Origin: an uncultured Ruminococcus sp.
GTDB taxonomy: Bacteria > Bacillota > Clostridia > Oscillospirales > Ruminococcaceae
Assembly (NCBI GenBank): GCA_946404705.1
Contig: CAMJES010000144.1
Coordinates: forward strand, 1 to 6,012
DNA: 6,012 nucleotides
Reading direction: 5' to 3'
Below, piece after piece: positions 1 through 6,012 of this stretch (within the stretch, counting starts at the first letter, position 1; each line of letters begins with the position of its first letter). The notes beneath the pieces were generated by a model, which was not told the origin of the DNA, ran no database searches, and saw only the letters and a list, made by a program, of their open reading frames with translations. A program made the position numbers and the translations under genes.

Positions 1-155
1 CTTGGATTATTCTATCTGTCGGCTTTGTCTATAGAACGATTTGGAATTAGTATAAGGCTTGAATAAGATCATTCAAAAAGCTAATTCTTTTGACTATTTA
101 CCTAAATTTAAGCGAAATATCAAGCACGCGGTTATGAAAATTAACAAAAATATGC
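1..155. other. AT-rich leader region without a supportable gene
   Basis: No convincing gene is present. On the plus strand one frame is open from base 1 to a TAA at 64-66 (21 codons, reading LGLFYLSALSIERFGISIRLE). This could be the tail of a gene cut by the window edge, but 21 codons are too few to assign. Two weak AT-only hairpins (arms 59-64 with 71-76, and 74-78 with 88-92) lack a GC-rich stem and are not good terminators. The rest reads as ordinary intergenic DNA upstream of the glycosidase promoter. Confidence 0.5.
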
Positions 156-184
156 TTGACAGAACTGTTTAAACATTGTAATAT
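156..184 (+). promoter_or_regulatory. Sigma-70/SigA-type promoter of the GH5 gene
   Basis: A perfect -35 box TTGACA (156-161) is followed by a 17-base spacer and TAATAT (179-184), a 4-of-6 match to the -10 consensus. A perfect TATAAT lies a little further down (190-195). It is 28 bases from TTGACA, too far to pair with it, but TTTAAA (168-173) sits 16 bases upstream and could serve as its -35, so two overlapping promoters are possible. Either gives a short leader of roughly 20-30 nt before the start codon. The -35 and spacing are read directly; promoter function is inferred. Confidence 0.65.
166..175. promoter_or_regulatory. Palindrome in the promoter spacer, candidate operator
   Basis: TGTTTAAACA is a perfect 10-base palindrome lying between the -35 and -10 boxes, where a bound repressor would block RNA polymerase. 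Secreted glycosidases of Firmicutes are commonly controlled by LacI-family or similar sugar-responsive repressors. This site lacks the central CG typical of LacI-family operators, and AT-rich palindromes arise easily by chance. The regulator is unknown. Confidence 0.25.
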
Positions 185-205
185 AAATGTATAATATAAC
201 CTCTG

Positions 206-212
206 AAAGGGG
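206..212 (+). promoter_or_regulatory. Ribosome binding site of the GH5 gene
   Basis: AAAGGGG lies 9 bases before the ATG at 222, which fixes that start. A second ATG at 226 is in another frame and is not used. Confidence 0.8.
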
Positions 213-221
213 TAGATATAA

Positions 222-1883
222 ATGAATGGAAAAAGGGATAAGTTACACAGCATTTTGTTAAAATTCACCGCAGTTTTTTTCGCAGCGGTTATGCTGACCT
301 CTGCGGCAGGATTTACCGTTTCGGCTCAGAAATATTCGGCAGATGATTTCGTTCACGCCGAGGGGAGCAAGATAATCGGAACGGACGGAAAGGAACTCCG
401 TATTCAAGGAATGGCTCTCGGAAATTCTGTGTGGGGCAATCCATCCCTTCCCGATACATCGCATCATAATGAAAAGACATACAAAGAGCTTTCGAAAATG
501 GGTTTTAACAGCGTAAGATTTTATATCAACTACGGCTTGTTTGAAGACGATAAAAAACCGTATAAATATAAGCAATCAGGTTTTGAATGGCTCGATAAAA
601 ACATAAAATGGGCAAAAAAATACGGTATGGGCATAATCATAAATATGCATTGTCCGCAGGGCGGATATCAGTCAACGGGCGGCGGAATGGAGCTTTGGAC
701 GGATAAGAGCAATCAGGACAGGCTGACCGCACTTTGGAAAGCGATCGCAAAGCGTTATGCGAACGAGCCGACTGTCTGGGGCTACGGACTTATAAATGAA
801 CCCGTTGTTCCTATGAAGGACACTTTGGAGCAGACATACGAACAGTATAATAAGCTTATGAACAGGATAACTGCGGCGATAAGAAAGGTTTCGCCTTATC
901 AGGCGGTGTTTGTCGAAGGTGTAGGCTGCGCAGTCAAGTCTGACGGGGAAAGAGAGTATGAATACTTTACTCCCGAACACTCTTTTGCAAAAATAAACGA
1001 TAAAAATGTAATCTATGAGTTCCATAAATACGACGCTTTTTATTTCACGCATCAGAATACCGACTGGGCAGGTACGAAAGGCATCACAATGACATATCCT
1101 TCCGATGTGGTTGTCGGTGAGAATGTTGTAAACGGCTGGGTCGGCTGCATATCTGCATCAAAAAAATCGTCGGCAAGCGGCGGATGGTCATATTTTGAGA
1201 GCCAAACTATCTCTTCATCGAACAAGGCAAACATTGTGACGCCTGTCGTGACCGCTTCAAACCTCGGAGAGGGAGGTACAGCATATTTCGACGATATCAC
1301 GCTGACCGAGATATCCCCGAAAGGAAAGCGCAGAACGCTCTTTACAGCCGACTTTTCCGACGGTGTTCTCAACAGCAGTCCGTGGAGCGAGGACGGCAGC
1401 GGCGTTTCCGAATATTATGACGGCGACGGAAACAATGCAAAAGGCTGTCTGAAAATATCGGGTACAGCATCGATGTATGTACAAAATTTCAAGCGGTTTG
1501 AGATGAAAAAGGGATATAAGTACATAGTGTCGGGATATATCAAATCCGACAGCAGCTCGCCCGAGATAGGAATGGATATGTCACTCAGCGAAAATATCTT
1601 CAGCTTTGACAAGGATTTTCTTGAAGAATGCTTTATGCCGTATGTAAAGTTCTCCGAAGAACATAATGTTCCGCTTTATCTCGGTGAGTTCGGTGTTATT
1701 TCGGAAGGTTTCGAAAACGGACGCAACGGTGTCGGCTGGGTAAGAGATATGATAAGTATATGCCGCAAATACAACATCGGATTTGATTATCACGTTTACA
1801 ATGAATACAGTTTCGGGTTGTATGACGCTTATCCAAAGGGCAAAAACGAAGAACTTGCAAAGCTTTTTGAAGAGGTGCTGTGA
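222..1883 (+). CDS. Secreted glycoside hydrolase family 5 enzyme (cellulase/mannanase type) with an inserted beta-sandwich domain
   Basis: This is a predicted extracellular endo-acting beta-glycanase that would cleave beta-1,4 links in plant polysaccharide (cellulose, mannan or a related glucan) with retention. Residues 1-35 form a signal peptide: basic start (KRDK), hydrophobic core about 15-31, likely cut after VSA at 35. GH5 landmarks follow in order: R99 in SVRFYINYG, H143 in NMHCPQGGY, the acid/base E193 in GLINEP, H268/Y270 in EFHKYDAF, and the nucleophile E489 in YLGEFG. The last barrel strand carries FDYHVYNE (521-528). E193 and E489 are 296 residues apart, far more than usual for GH5, because about 160 residues (roughly 295-457) resembling a CBM4/9-type beta-sandwich interrupt the barrel. 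There is no dockerin, SLH domain, LPXTG motif or C-terminal binding module, so the enzyme is probably released free. It has its own promoter and ends at a shared terminator. The GH5 fold and catalytic residues are well supported; the substrate is not determined. Confidence 0.93.
   Translation: MNGKRDKLHSILLKFTAVFFAAVMLTSAAGFTVSAQKYSADDFVHAEGSKIIGTDGKELRIQGMALGNSVWGNPSLPDTSHHNEKTYKELSKMGFNSVRFYINYGLFEDDKKPYKYKQSGFEWLDKNIKWAKKYGMGIIINMHCPQGGYQSTGGGMELWTDKSNQDRLTALWKAIAKRYANEPTVWGYGLINEPVVPMKDTLEQTYEQYNKLMNRITAAIRKVSPYQAVFVEGVGCAVKSDGEREYEYFTPEHSFAKINDKNVIYEFHKYDAFYFTHQNTDWAGTKGITMTYPSDVVVGENVVNGWVGCISASKKSSASGGWSYFESQTISSSNKANIVTPVVTASNLGEGGTAYFDDITLTEISPKGKRRTLFTADFSDGVLNSSPWSEDGSGVSEYYDGDGNNAKGCLKISGTASMYVQNFKRFEMKKGYKYIVSGYIKSDSSSPEIGMDMSLSENIFSFDKDFLEECFMPYVKFSEEHNVPLYLGEFGVISEGFENGRNGVGWVRDMISICRKYNIGFDYHVYNEYSFGLYDAYPKGKNEELAKLFEEVL
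1104..1592 (+). other. Beta-sandwich (CBM4/9-like) insertion within the GH5 catalytic domain
   Basis: Residues about 295-457 of the GH5 protein. They contain GWSYFESQTIS (320-330) and GTAYFDDITLTEI (352-364), the latter resembling the closing strand of CBM4/9-type and related galactose-binding-like modules. After these come TADFSDG (375-381), a W388 region, KGCLKISG (407-414) and KKGYKYIVSGYIKSD (429-443), which resemble the opening half of such a module. The two halves thus appear in reversed order, as in a circular permutation. The module assignment comes from remembered family patterns, not a search, and boundaries are approximate. The frame is open throughout and GH5 sequence resumes cleanly at about 465, so this is not a frameshift artefact. 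Confidence 0.55.
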
Positions 1884-1919
1884 TAACGTTCTGCGTAGAT
1901 ACGGAAAAAGTTTAAACGC

Positions 1920-1968
1920 AAAAAGGCAATACCATACAAGCTGCATTGTAGGGTATTGCCTTTTGTTT
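1920..1968. terminator. Bidirectional intrinsic terminator between convergent units
   Basis: Arms AAAAGGCAATACC (1921-1933) and GGTATTGCCTTTT (1952-1964) pair perfectly over 13 bp. Inside them, after one A/G mismatch, TACAA (1935-1939) pairs with TTGTA (1946-1950) around a 6-base loop. On the plus strand the stem runs into TTTTGTTT; on the minus strand it runs into TTTTT. It can therefore stop both the GH5 transcript and the ABC operon. The TAA stop of the second ABC gene (1969-1967) overlaps the end of the plus-strand T-tract. Confidence 0.9.
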
Positions 1969-3781
1969 ATCCGCTGCAGTTCACATAATACTGCGCCTGC
2001 GCAGAGAACATTTCCGCATATATTCCGTTCGGCTTCACGGCAAGTTCATCGTGAGTGCCGTATTCTTTAATAGTATCATCTGCAAAAACCGCTATTTTGT
2101 CGCAGAATTTGCAGCTTGATAATCTGTGAGAAATGTATATTGCCGTCTTGCCGCCCACAAGTGAATTGAACTGGCGGTAAATATCATATTCCGCAACAGG
2201 GTCAAGTGCGGCAGTCGGTTCATCGAGAATTACAACGGGCGCATTTCTGTACAGCGCACGGCTGATCGCGGTCTTTTGCTGCTGACCGCCCGAAAGCTCC
2301 GTTCCCTTTTCATCAAAGGCTTTGAAAAGCGTTGTATCAAGTCCGTGTTCAAGCTTCTGTGCGTCATCATAAAAGCCTGACAGCTTCAACACCTCGTTTA
2401 TCCGCTCATCATCGGGAGTATCGGCTAAAGCAATATTTTCACGCAGACTGAACGCGAAAAGCTGAAAATCCTGAAATACAACGGCAAAAAGCCTGCGGTA
2501 TTCCTCCTCGGAGTATTCCTTGATATTCACTCCGTCAACGAGGATCTCACCCTCGGTCACATCATAAAGACGGCACAAAAGCTTGATAAAGGTCGTCTTT
2601 CCCGCGCCGTTAAGCCCCACAACGGAAAGATGTTCTCCCGACTTTATTGTGATGTTTATATCACGCAGGACATACTTCTCCGAGCGCGGATATTTAAAGC
2701 TGACATGGGAAAATTCGATAGTATGCTCGCCCTTTTTAACGGACTTTGTACCCTTTGGCATCGCCGCAGGATATGCCGTGAATTCAAGATATCTGTGAGC
2801 ATAGCTGCAGCGCTTGTGAAGCTCCTGCACCGAAGAAACTATGTCATACAAGCTCCAGTAAAGCTTTGAAGCGCTGTTTATGCACATCTGAAAATCGCCA
2901 ATTGTGATAGCCTTTGTGACTGCAAGAAAGCCAATGTAAAAATAGCTCATGCCGTCACGAAGCGCATTTACAGCATTTATCAGCATATTGTTCGGACGCA
3001 TTTTGCGCTGCTGACCTTTCCAACATTCGACCTGCTTATCGCTGAAGCTTTCCGCCTTTTCGCACATCATATCGGCGCTGTTATAAAGGCGGATATCCTT
3101 TCCGTAGCGGAAGTCCGAAAGCTGATAGAAAACATAACCCCATATTCTGTTCATTTTTGAAAGCTGCATAAAGCCTTCCGCTTCAATTTTGTTATTCTTT
3201 GCGTTGAATATAGTGATAAGCACCAGCGAAATAAGCTGCACGGGGATAAGCCACGGGCAGGTGATGATTATGAGGAACGACACGCTCAAAAGAATTGCAA
3301 CACTTGATATAATGGTATATAGCTGTGTAAGAATTCCGATAGCTCCGCCGCTGTACCAACTGATACCGTCTTTTGCCTTTGAAAGCTTGTCAAGTGCTTC
3401 GGGGTCTTCGGTATGTTCAAAGTCCATTTCCATGGTATGACGTGAAAGCTCTGTTTCAAAGTATTGGTCGAACCATTCACGTCTGACATCCATAAGCTGT
3501 GCTTCGAGGTTTAACAGAAGGTTTGTAAAAAGGGCTATTCCTACGATGAGGGCTGCATATATGACAATTTTTGAAAAATGATCATCCAAAGGCTCGCCGC
3601 CAATTATGAGGACAAGCTCATCAATAAGAAATTTTGGCAGAATTATGGCTGACATTTTGGCTGCAAAGTCTGTCACGAAGGCAAGCAAATATAAAAAGAA
3701 TACGGAGGGTTTTTCCTTACTTACGGTTTTCAGCATAAACATCAAGGTTTCGCAGACTATATTTTCTTTCGCTTTACGCAT
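1967..3781 (-). CDS. ABC exporter half-transporter, second of pair (fused permease and ATPase)
   Basis: A 604-residue protein with an N-terminal six-helix exporter membrane domain and a C-terminal ATPase, normal for this family. Likely membrane segments lie near 27-50, 70-92, 147-172, 173-192, 275-292 and 298-318. The ATPase is complete: Walker A GLNGAGKTT 389-397, Q-loop Q437 in VFQD, signature LSGGQ 496-500, Walker B VVILDEPTAALD 516-527 with catalytic E521, and switch H552 in ISHRLS. Motifs EDPEALD (about 125-131) and KDIRLYN (228-234) recur in the partner, as does the C-terminal AQAQYYV. It should pair with the preceding gene product as a heterodimeric exporter in the cytoplasmic membrane. 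The ATG at 3781 is chosen because GAGGTGG lies 6 bases before it. The frame stays open 46 codons further upstream, but that stretch lies inside the preceding gene and reads like non-coding sequence. The start overlaps the upstream gene's end by 8 nt. Cargo is unknown: peptide, lipid or drug are all possible. Confidence 0.93.
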   Translation of the reverse strand: MRKAKENIVCETLMFMLKTVSKEKPSVFFLYLLAFVTDFAAKMSAIILPKFLIDELVLIIGGEPLDDHFSKIVIYAALIVGIALFTNLLLNLEAQLMDVRREWFDQYFETELSRHTMEMDFEHTEDPEALDKLSKAKDGISWYSGGAIGILTQLYTIISSVAILLSVSFLIIITCPWLIPVQLISLVLITIFNAKNNKIEAEGFMQLSKMNRIWGYVFYQLSDFRYGKDIRLYNSADMMCEKAESFSDKQVECWKGQQRKMRPNNMLINAVNALRDGMSYFYIGFLAVTKAITIGDFQMCINSASKLYWSLYDIVSSVQELHKRCSYAHRYLEFTAYPAAMPKGTKSVKKGEHTIEFSHVSFKYPRSEKYVLRDINITIKSGEHLSVVGLNGAGKTTFIKLLCRLYDVTEGEILVDGVNIKEYSEEEYRRLFAVVFQDFQLFAFSLRENIALADTPDDERINEVLKLSGFYDDAQKLEHGLDTTLFKAFDEKGTELSGGQQQKTAISRALYRNAPVVILDEPTAALDPVAEYDIYRQFNSLVGGKTAIYISHRLSSCKFCDKIAVFADDTIKEYGTHDELAVKPNGIYAEMFSAQAQYYVNCSG

Positions 3782-5621
3782 TGACCGCCACCTCACTTTC
3801 GGGATCATCAACATAATATTGCGCTTGGATACGGAACATCTCCGCATAAGCGCCGTTTTGCCTGAGCAGACTTTCGTGAGTGCCGTATTCCACCATTTCG
3901 CCGTCCTTGAACATCGCAACGTTTGAGCAGAACTGCGTGGAGCTTAATCTGTGGCTGATATACACCGCCGTTTTGCCGCCGATAAGCTTGTCAAAGTCAT
4001 TGTAAAGCCTGCTTTCCGCAAGAGCGTCAAGGGCGGCGGTAGGCTCGTCGAGAACCACCACGGGAGCGTCCTTATACAGCGCACGGGCAAGCGCCAGCTT
4101 CTGCTTTTCGCCGCCCGACAGGTCAACGCCGTCGTCGTGGATAACTTTAAGTATCTCGGTGGAAATGCCGTTCGGAAACTCTTTCAGCTTATCACCGAAG
4201 CCTGCGTCAATAAGGCATTTTTCTGCCTTTGTCTTGTCGGTCGCCTCGGGAGTATTCATCGAAACATTCTCCGCAAGAGGAAACGCAAACAGCTCCACAT
4301 CCTGAAAAACGGGCGCAAATACGCTGTAATAGCTTTTCTTGCTGTACTCGTTTATGTTCCTGCCGTTGAGCAGAATTTCTCCCTCGGTAGGCTCATAAAG
4401 ACGAAGCAATAATTTTATAAATGTGGATTTTCCTGCGCCGTTAAGCCCCACCACCGCAAGCCGTTCTCCTGCTTTTAGTTTCAGCGACAGATCTTTCAGC
4501 GCATATTTCTCCGCCTTGGGATATTTAAAGGAAACGTTTCTGAATTCAAATTCATAGCTGTCAATATCGGGAACATCATCGCCGTTATCCGCAGCGTCTT
4601 TTTCAAATTCCATAAAGCTGCGGAAATCATCGACCTGACGGCTGCAATCGAGCAGGCTTGTAACACCTTGAAGAAGATTGTTGATATAGTTGTAAAACGC
4701 CATTGACGAGCCGAGATAAAGGCTGAAATTGCCTATGGTCATTTCTCCACGCACAGTTTGATATATCAGCCAACCATATACCGCCGCCTGCGACAGGGCG
4801 AACAGAATATTGCTTATCCACGAGGTTATCAGCCACGCTTTGGCATTATTTTTCTGCGCTTCAATACGCTCCTTTTTCAGTTTCCTTATCTTGTCCGTGA
4901 GCCAGTCCTTCAATCCGAACATACGGATATCCTTGGCAGTATCAAAGTTTGTGGTCACATTCCGCAAATAGTTATCCTTGCGCCACCACGGTGCAAGCGG
5001 ATCCCATACACGTTTTTTTACGGTTTTATTTGTATGATTATTAAGCAGAAAGTTTGCGATACAAATAACGATCATCAGCATCACTATAAAAATATTCATA
5101 GTGCCGAGTATGATAATTCCCACCGTAACCACCGCCGCCGACAGCATAAAATTAACGATTCCACGCATCATACCCTCAACGCCGTTGTCATTTGAGTTGC
5201 AGGCATTTCCCGCCTTCTGATAGCAGTCGAGAACATCGGGATCTTCCAGATATTCATAATCAAGCCGCATCACCTTTGCGTTTTTCTCGGACATCAGCTT
5301 AAAACGTGCGCAAATAAACCGCCACCATATCTCGCTGTAATAATAGGAATTAAGCATTGTCGAAGCAGCTTGTATGACCGTGAATATCACCATAAGCCAT
5401 AAAAGCTGTTCTGTGCCTGCTTCACCCGTTATCATATCAATGACGAACTTCGAAATAAACGTCCAGAGATACTGCATAGTCGGTGCGCATATCATACCTA
5501 TGGGAATAAGCCAGAGAAAGCCTTTGTTATAGCGCACCATAGCTTTCAGTATGTATTTCATATTGCTGAAAACACCGAAATCCTTATGCAGAGGATTTTG
5601 CTGCTCCTTGCTTTCTTTCAT
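3774..5621 (-). CDS. ABC exporter half-transporter, first of pair (fused permease and ATPase)
   Basis: A 615-residue fused membrane/ATPase protein. Probable membrane segments lie near 36-60, 72-92, 156-175, 176-194, 265-288 and 298-320. The ATPase domain (about 355-600) holds Walker A GLNGAGKST 392-400, Q-loop Q440 in VFQD, signature LSGGE 501-505, Walker B VVVLDEPTAALD 521-532 with catalytic E526, and switch H557 in ISHRLS. EDPDVLD (126-132) and KDIRMFG (230-236) match equivalent motifs in the partner, and the tail AQAQYYV is shared, so the two are paralogues that should dimerise. The chosen start is the ATG at 5621, with AAGGGGTGA placed correctly before it. An in-frame ATG 21 codons upstream lies inside the preceding gene and has no comparable site. 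Only 4 bases separate it from the upstream stop. The signature has Glu where LSGGQ is usual, a tolerated variant. Substrate and direction are inferred from the exporter architecture; no substrate-binding protein gene is nearby. Confidence 0.94.
   Translation of the reverse strand: MKESKEQQNPLHKDFGVFSNMKYILKAMVRYNKGFLWLIPIGMICAPTMQYLWTFISKFVIDMITGEAGTEQLLWLMVIFTVIQAASTMLNSYYYSEIWWRFICARFKLMSEKNAKVMRLDYEYLEDPDVLDCYQKAGNACNSNDNGVEGMMRGIVNFMLSAAVVTVGIIILGTMNIFIVMLMIVICIANFLLNNHTNKTVKKRVWDPLAPWWRKDNYLRNVTTNFDTAKDIRMFGLKDWLTDKIRKLKKERIEAQKNNAKAWLITSWISNILFALSQAAVYGWLIYQTVRGEMTIGNFSLYLGSSMAFYNYINNLLQGVTSLLDCSRQVDDFRSFMEFEKDAADNGDDVPDIDSYEFEFRNVSFKYPKAEKYALKDLSLKLKAGERLAVVGLNGAGKSTFIKLLLRLYEPTEGEILLNGRNINEYSKKSYYSVFAPVFQDVELFAFPLAENVSMNTPEATDKTKAEKCLIDAGFGDKLKEFPNGISTEILKVIHDDGVDLSGGEKQKLALARALYKDAPVVVLDEPTAALDALAESRLYNDFDKLIGGKTAVYISHRLSSTQFCSNVAMFKDGEMVEYGTHESLLRQNGAYAEMFRIQAQYYVDDPESEVAVNA
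3788..3794 (-). promoter_or_regulatory. Ribosome binding site deciding the start of the second ABC gene
   Basis: GAGGTGG on the minus strand, 6 bases before the ATG at 3781. It lies within the last codons of the preceding ABC gene, which favours translational coupling and rules against the longer upstream start. Confidence 0.8.
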
Positions 5622-5625
5622 AATA

Positions 5626-5634
5626 TCACCCCTT
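5626..5634 (-). promoter_or_regulatory. Ribosome binding site deciding the start of the first ABC gene
   Basis: AAGGGGTGA on the minus strand matches 8 of 9 bases of AGGAGGTGA. Its final TGA is also the stop codon of the upstream gene. The G-run ends 7 bases before the ATG at 5621, so termination and re-initiation occur at practically the same place. Confidence 0.82.
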
Positions 5635-5964
5635 ATTTTTTTCGAGGAAAGACAAGTCATCACGCTTGAACCACGCTTCATCACTCCAGCCCACCTGACT
5701 CTGATATCCGTTAGGCGGATTTATCATCATATCAGCACATATCATCAGCATTATCGGCGCTACTGCTTTCACAAGCGATGACTGATACATATTCTCTCCT
5801 TTGTTGTCCTCGTTTATTATGCTGCCTTTGGTAAACATTCCGTTGAAATTGCAGAGATAGTCGAGTGCCTTTTCAACCTTTTCTGTGGGAATATCCAAAA
5901 GCTTTGCAATTGTTTTGGCACGAACAGCCTCCTGCCACTTAAAGGTCAGCATATATTGAAGTAT
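5626..5964 (-). CDS. 3' part of a winged-helix-like protein, truncated by the contig end
   Basis: The last 112 residues of a gene entering from the right; its true start is missing because the genomic sequence stops at an adapter join. The visible N-terminal part reads like a winged helix-turn-helix: helices around QEAVRAKTIAKLLDI and TEKVEKALDYLC, then a possible wing from GMFTKG to NMYQSS. Next comes a hydrophobic helix (LVKAVAPIMLMICADMMI) and a polar tail rich in W, D and K. I do not recognise a named family. As the first gene of a tight exporter operon it may be a transcriptional regulator of that operon, which is inference from fold and position only. The ATG at 5952 is not convincing as the start: no ribosome binding site precedes it and the frame stays open up to the join. 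The TAG just beyond uses the first adapter base, so it is not evidence of a real stop. An internal ATG at 5790 has a good ribosome binding site. Confidence 0.65.
   Translation of the reverse strand: MLQYMLTFKWQEAVRAKTIAKLLDIPTEKVEKALDYLCNFNGMFTKGSIINEDNKGENMYQSSLVKAVAPIMLMICADMMINPPNGYQSQVGWSDEAWFKRDDLSFLEKNKG
5796..5802 (-). promoter_or_regulatory. Shine-Dalgarno-like site inside the truncated gene
   Basis: AAAGGAG on the minus strand lies 5 bases before an in-frame ATG (5790-5788). Use of this start would give a separate 54-residue product, MYQSSLVKAV to SFLEKNKG, ending at the same stop. The same bases also encode NKGE in the longer frame, so the match may be coincidence. Confidence 0.35.
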
Positions 5965-5966
5965 CT

Positions 5967-6012
5967 AGATCGGAAGAGCACACGTCTGAACTCCAGTCAC
6001 CGGCTATGATAT
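5967..6012 (+). other. Illumina TruSeq adapter contamination at the contig end
   Basis: From 5967 the sequence begins AGATCGGAAGAGC and continues through 6000 as an exact match to the 34-base TruSeq index-read adapter. Bases 6001-6008 (CGGCTATG) equal the TruSeq HT i7 index D709 as I remember it. The last four bases, ATAT, differ by one from the ATCT that should come next. This is synthetic library sequence, not genome; the real sequence ends at about 5966. Confidence 0.98.

Noticed and set aside
1..66. Tail of a plus-strand gene ending at TAA 64-66
   Set aside because: Only 21 codons are visible, other frames are also open for 10-15 codons, and the peptide has no recognisable motif.
59..92. 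Inverted repeats upstream of the GH5 promoter (TTGAAT/ATTCAA and CAAAA/TTTTG)
   Set aside because: The arms are only 5-6 bp and almost entirely A/T, with no GC-rich stem and no clean T-tract, so neither a terminator nor an operator can be supported.
672..1052. Minus-strand 126-codon open frame opposite the GH5 gene
   Set aside because: It is antisense to the GH5 catalytic core, with no ribosome binding site or domain. It is a shadow frame.
3782..3919. N-terminal extension of the second ABC protein (start at 3919 instead of 3781)
   Set aside because: The 46 extra residues lie entirely inside the preceding ABC gene, are rich in R, C and W with no exporter-like features, and lack a ribosome binding site. 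The ATG at 3781 has GAGGTGG at proper spacing.
3951..4412. Plus-strand 153-codon open frame opposite the first ABC gene
   Set aside because: It lies entirely antisense to the conserved ATPase domain; its composition follows the complementary codons and it has no recognisable domain. It is a shadow frame.
5622..5684. N-terminal extension of the first ABC protein (start at 5684)
   Set aside because: It overlaps the upstream coding region, and the ATG at 5621 has a near-perfect ribosome binding site and a typical exporter N-terminus.
5965..5967. In-frame stop (TAG) on the minus strand that would bound the winged-helix gene
   Set aside because: The codon includes base 5967, the first base of the sequencing adapter, so it is created by the join and says nothing about the real gene.

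Overview
The window looks like a contig end from a gut or rumen Firmicute, most probably Ruminococcus or a close Oscillospiraceae relative. This rests on moderate to low GC, strong AGGAGG-type ribosome binding sites, a Gram-positive-style signal peptide on a secreted plant-polysaccharide hydrolase, and the style of the paired ABC exporters. The genus is inference, because no rRNA or other marker gene is present.

Layout from left to right: (1) Bases 1-221 are AT-rich and hold no supportable gene. They end in a good sigma-70-type promoter (TTGACA, 17-bp spacer, TAATAT), with a 10-bp palindrome in the spacer and a strong ribosome binding site. (2) Bases 222-1883 (+) encode a secreted family-5 glycoside hydrolase (cellulase/mannanase type, 553 aa). 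A beta-sandwich, carbohydrate-binding-like segment is inserted inside the catalytic barrel, between the acid/base and the nucleophile. (3) Bases 1884-1966 hold a long, two-part hairpin that can terminate both converging transcription units. (4) The minus strand from about 5964 down to 1967 is one tightly packed operon: the 3' end of a winged-helix-like gene, then two full-length ABC exporter half-transporters. The gaps are 4 nt and an 8-nt overlap, so the genes are very likely co-transcribed and translationally coupled. (5) The last 46 bases (5967-6012) are not genomic. They are the Illumina TruSeq index adapter read through into the 8-base index and the start of the next adapter segment.

How the parts work together: the two ABC proteins are paralogues that should form a heterodimeric exporter, and the DNA-binding-like protein just ahead of them is a candidate local regulator. 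The substrate cannot be read from the sequence, and genes that might name it lie beyond the adapter-truncated end. The glycosidase is a separate, convergent unit, and nothing here ties it to the exporter. No CRISPR array, tRNA, rRNA, insertion sequence or phage gene was seen.
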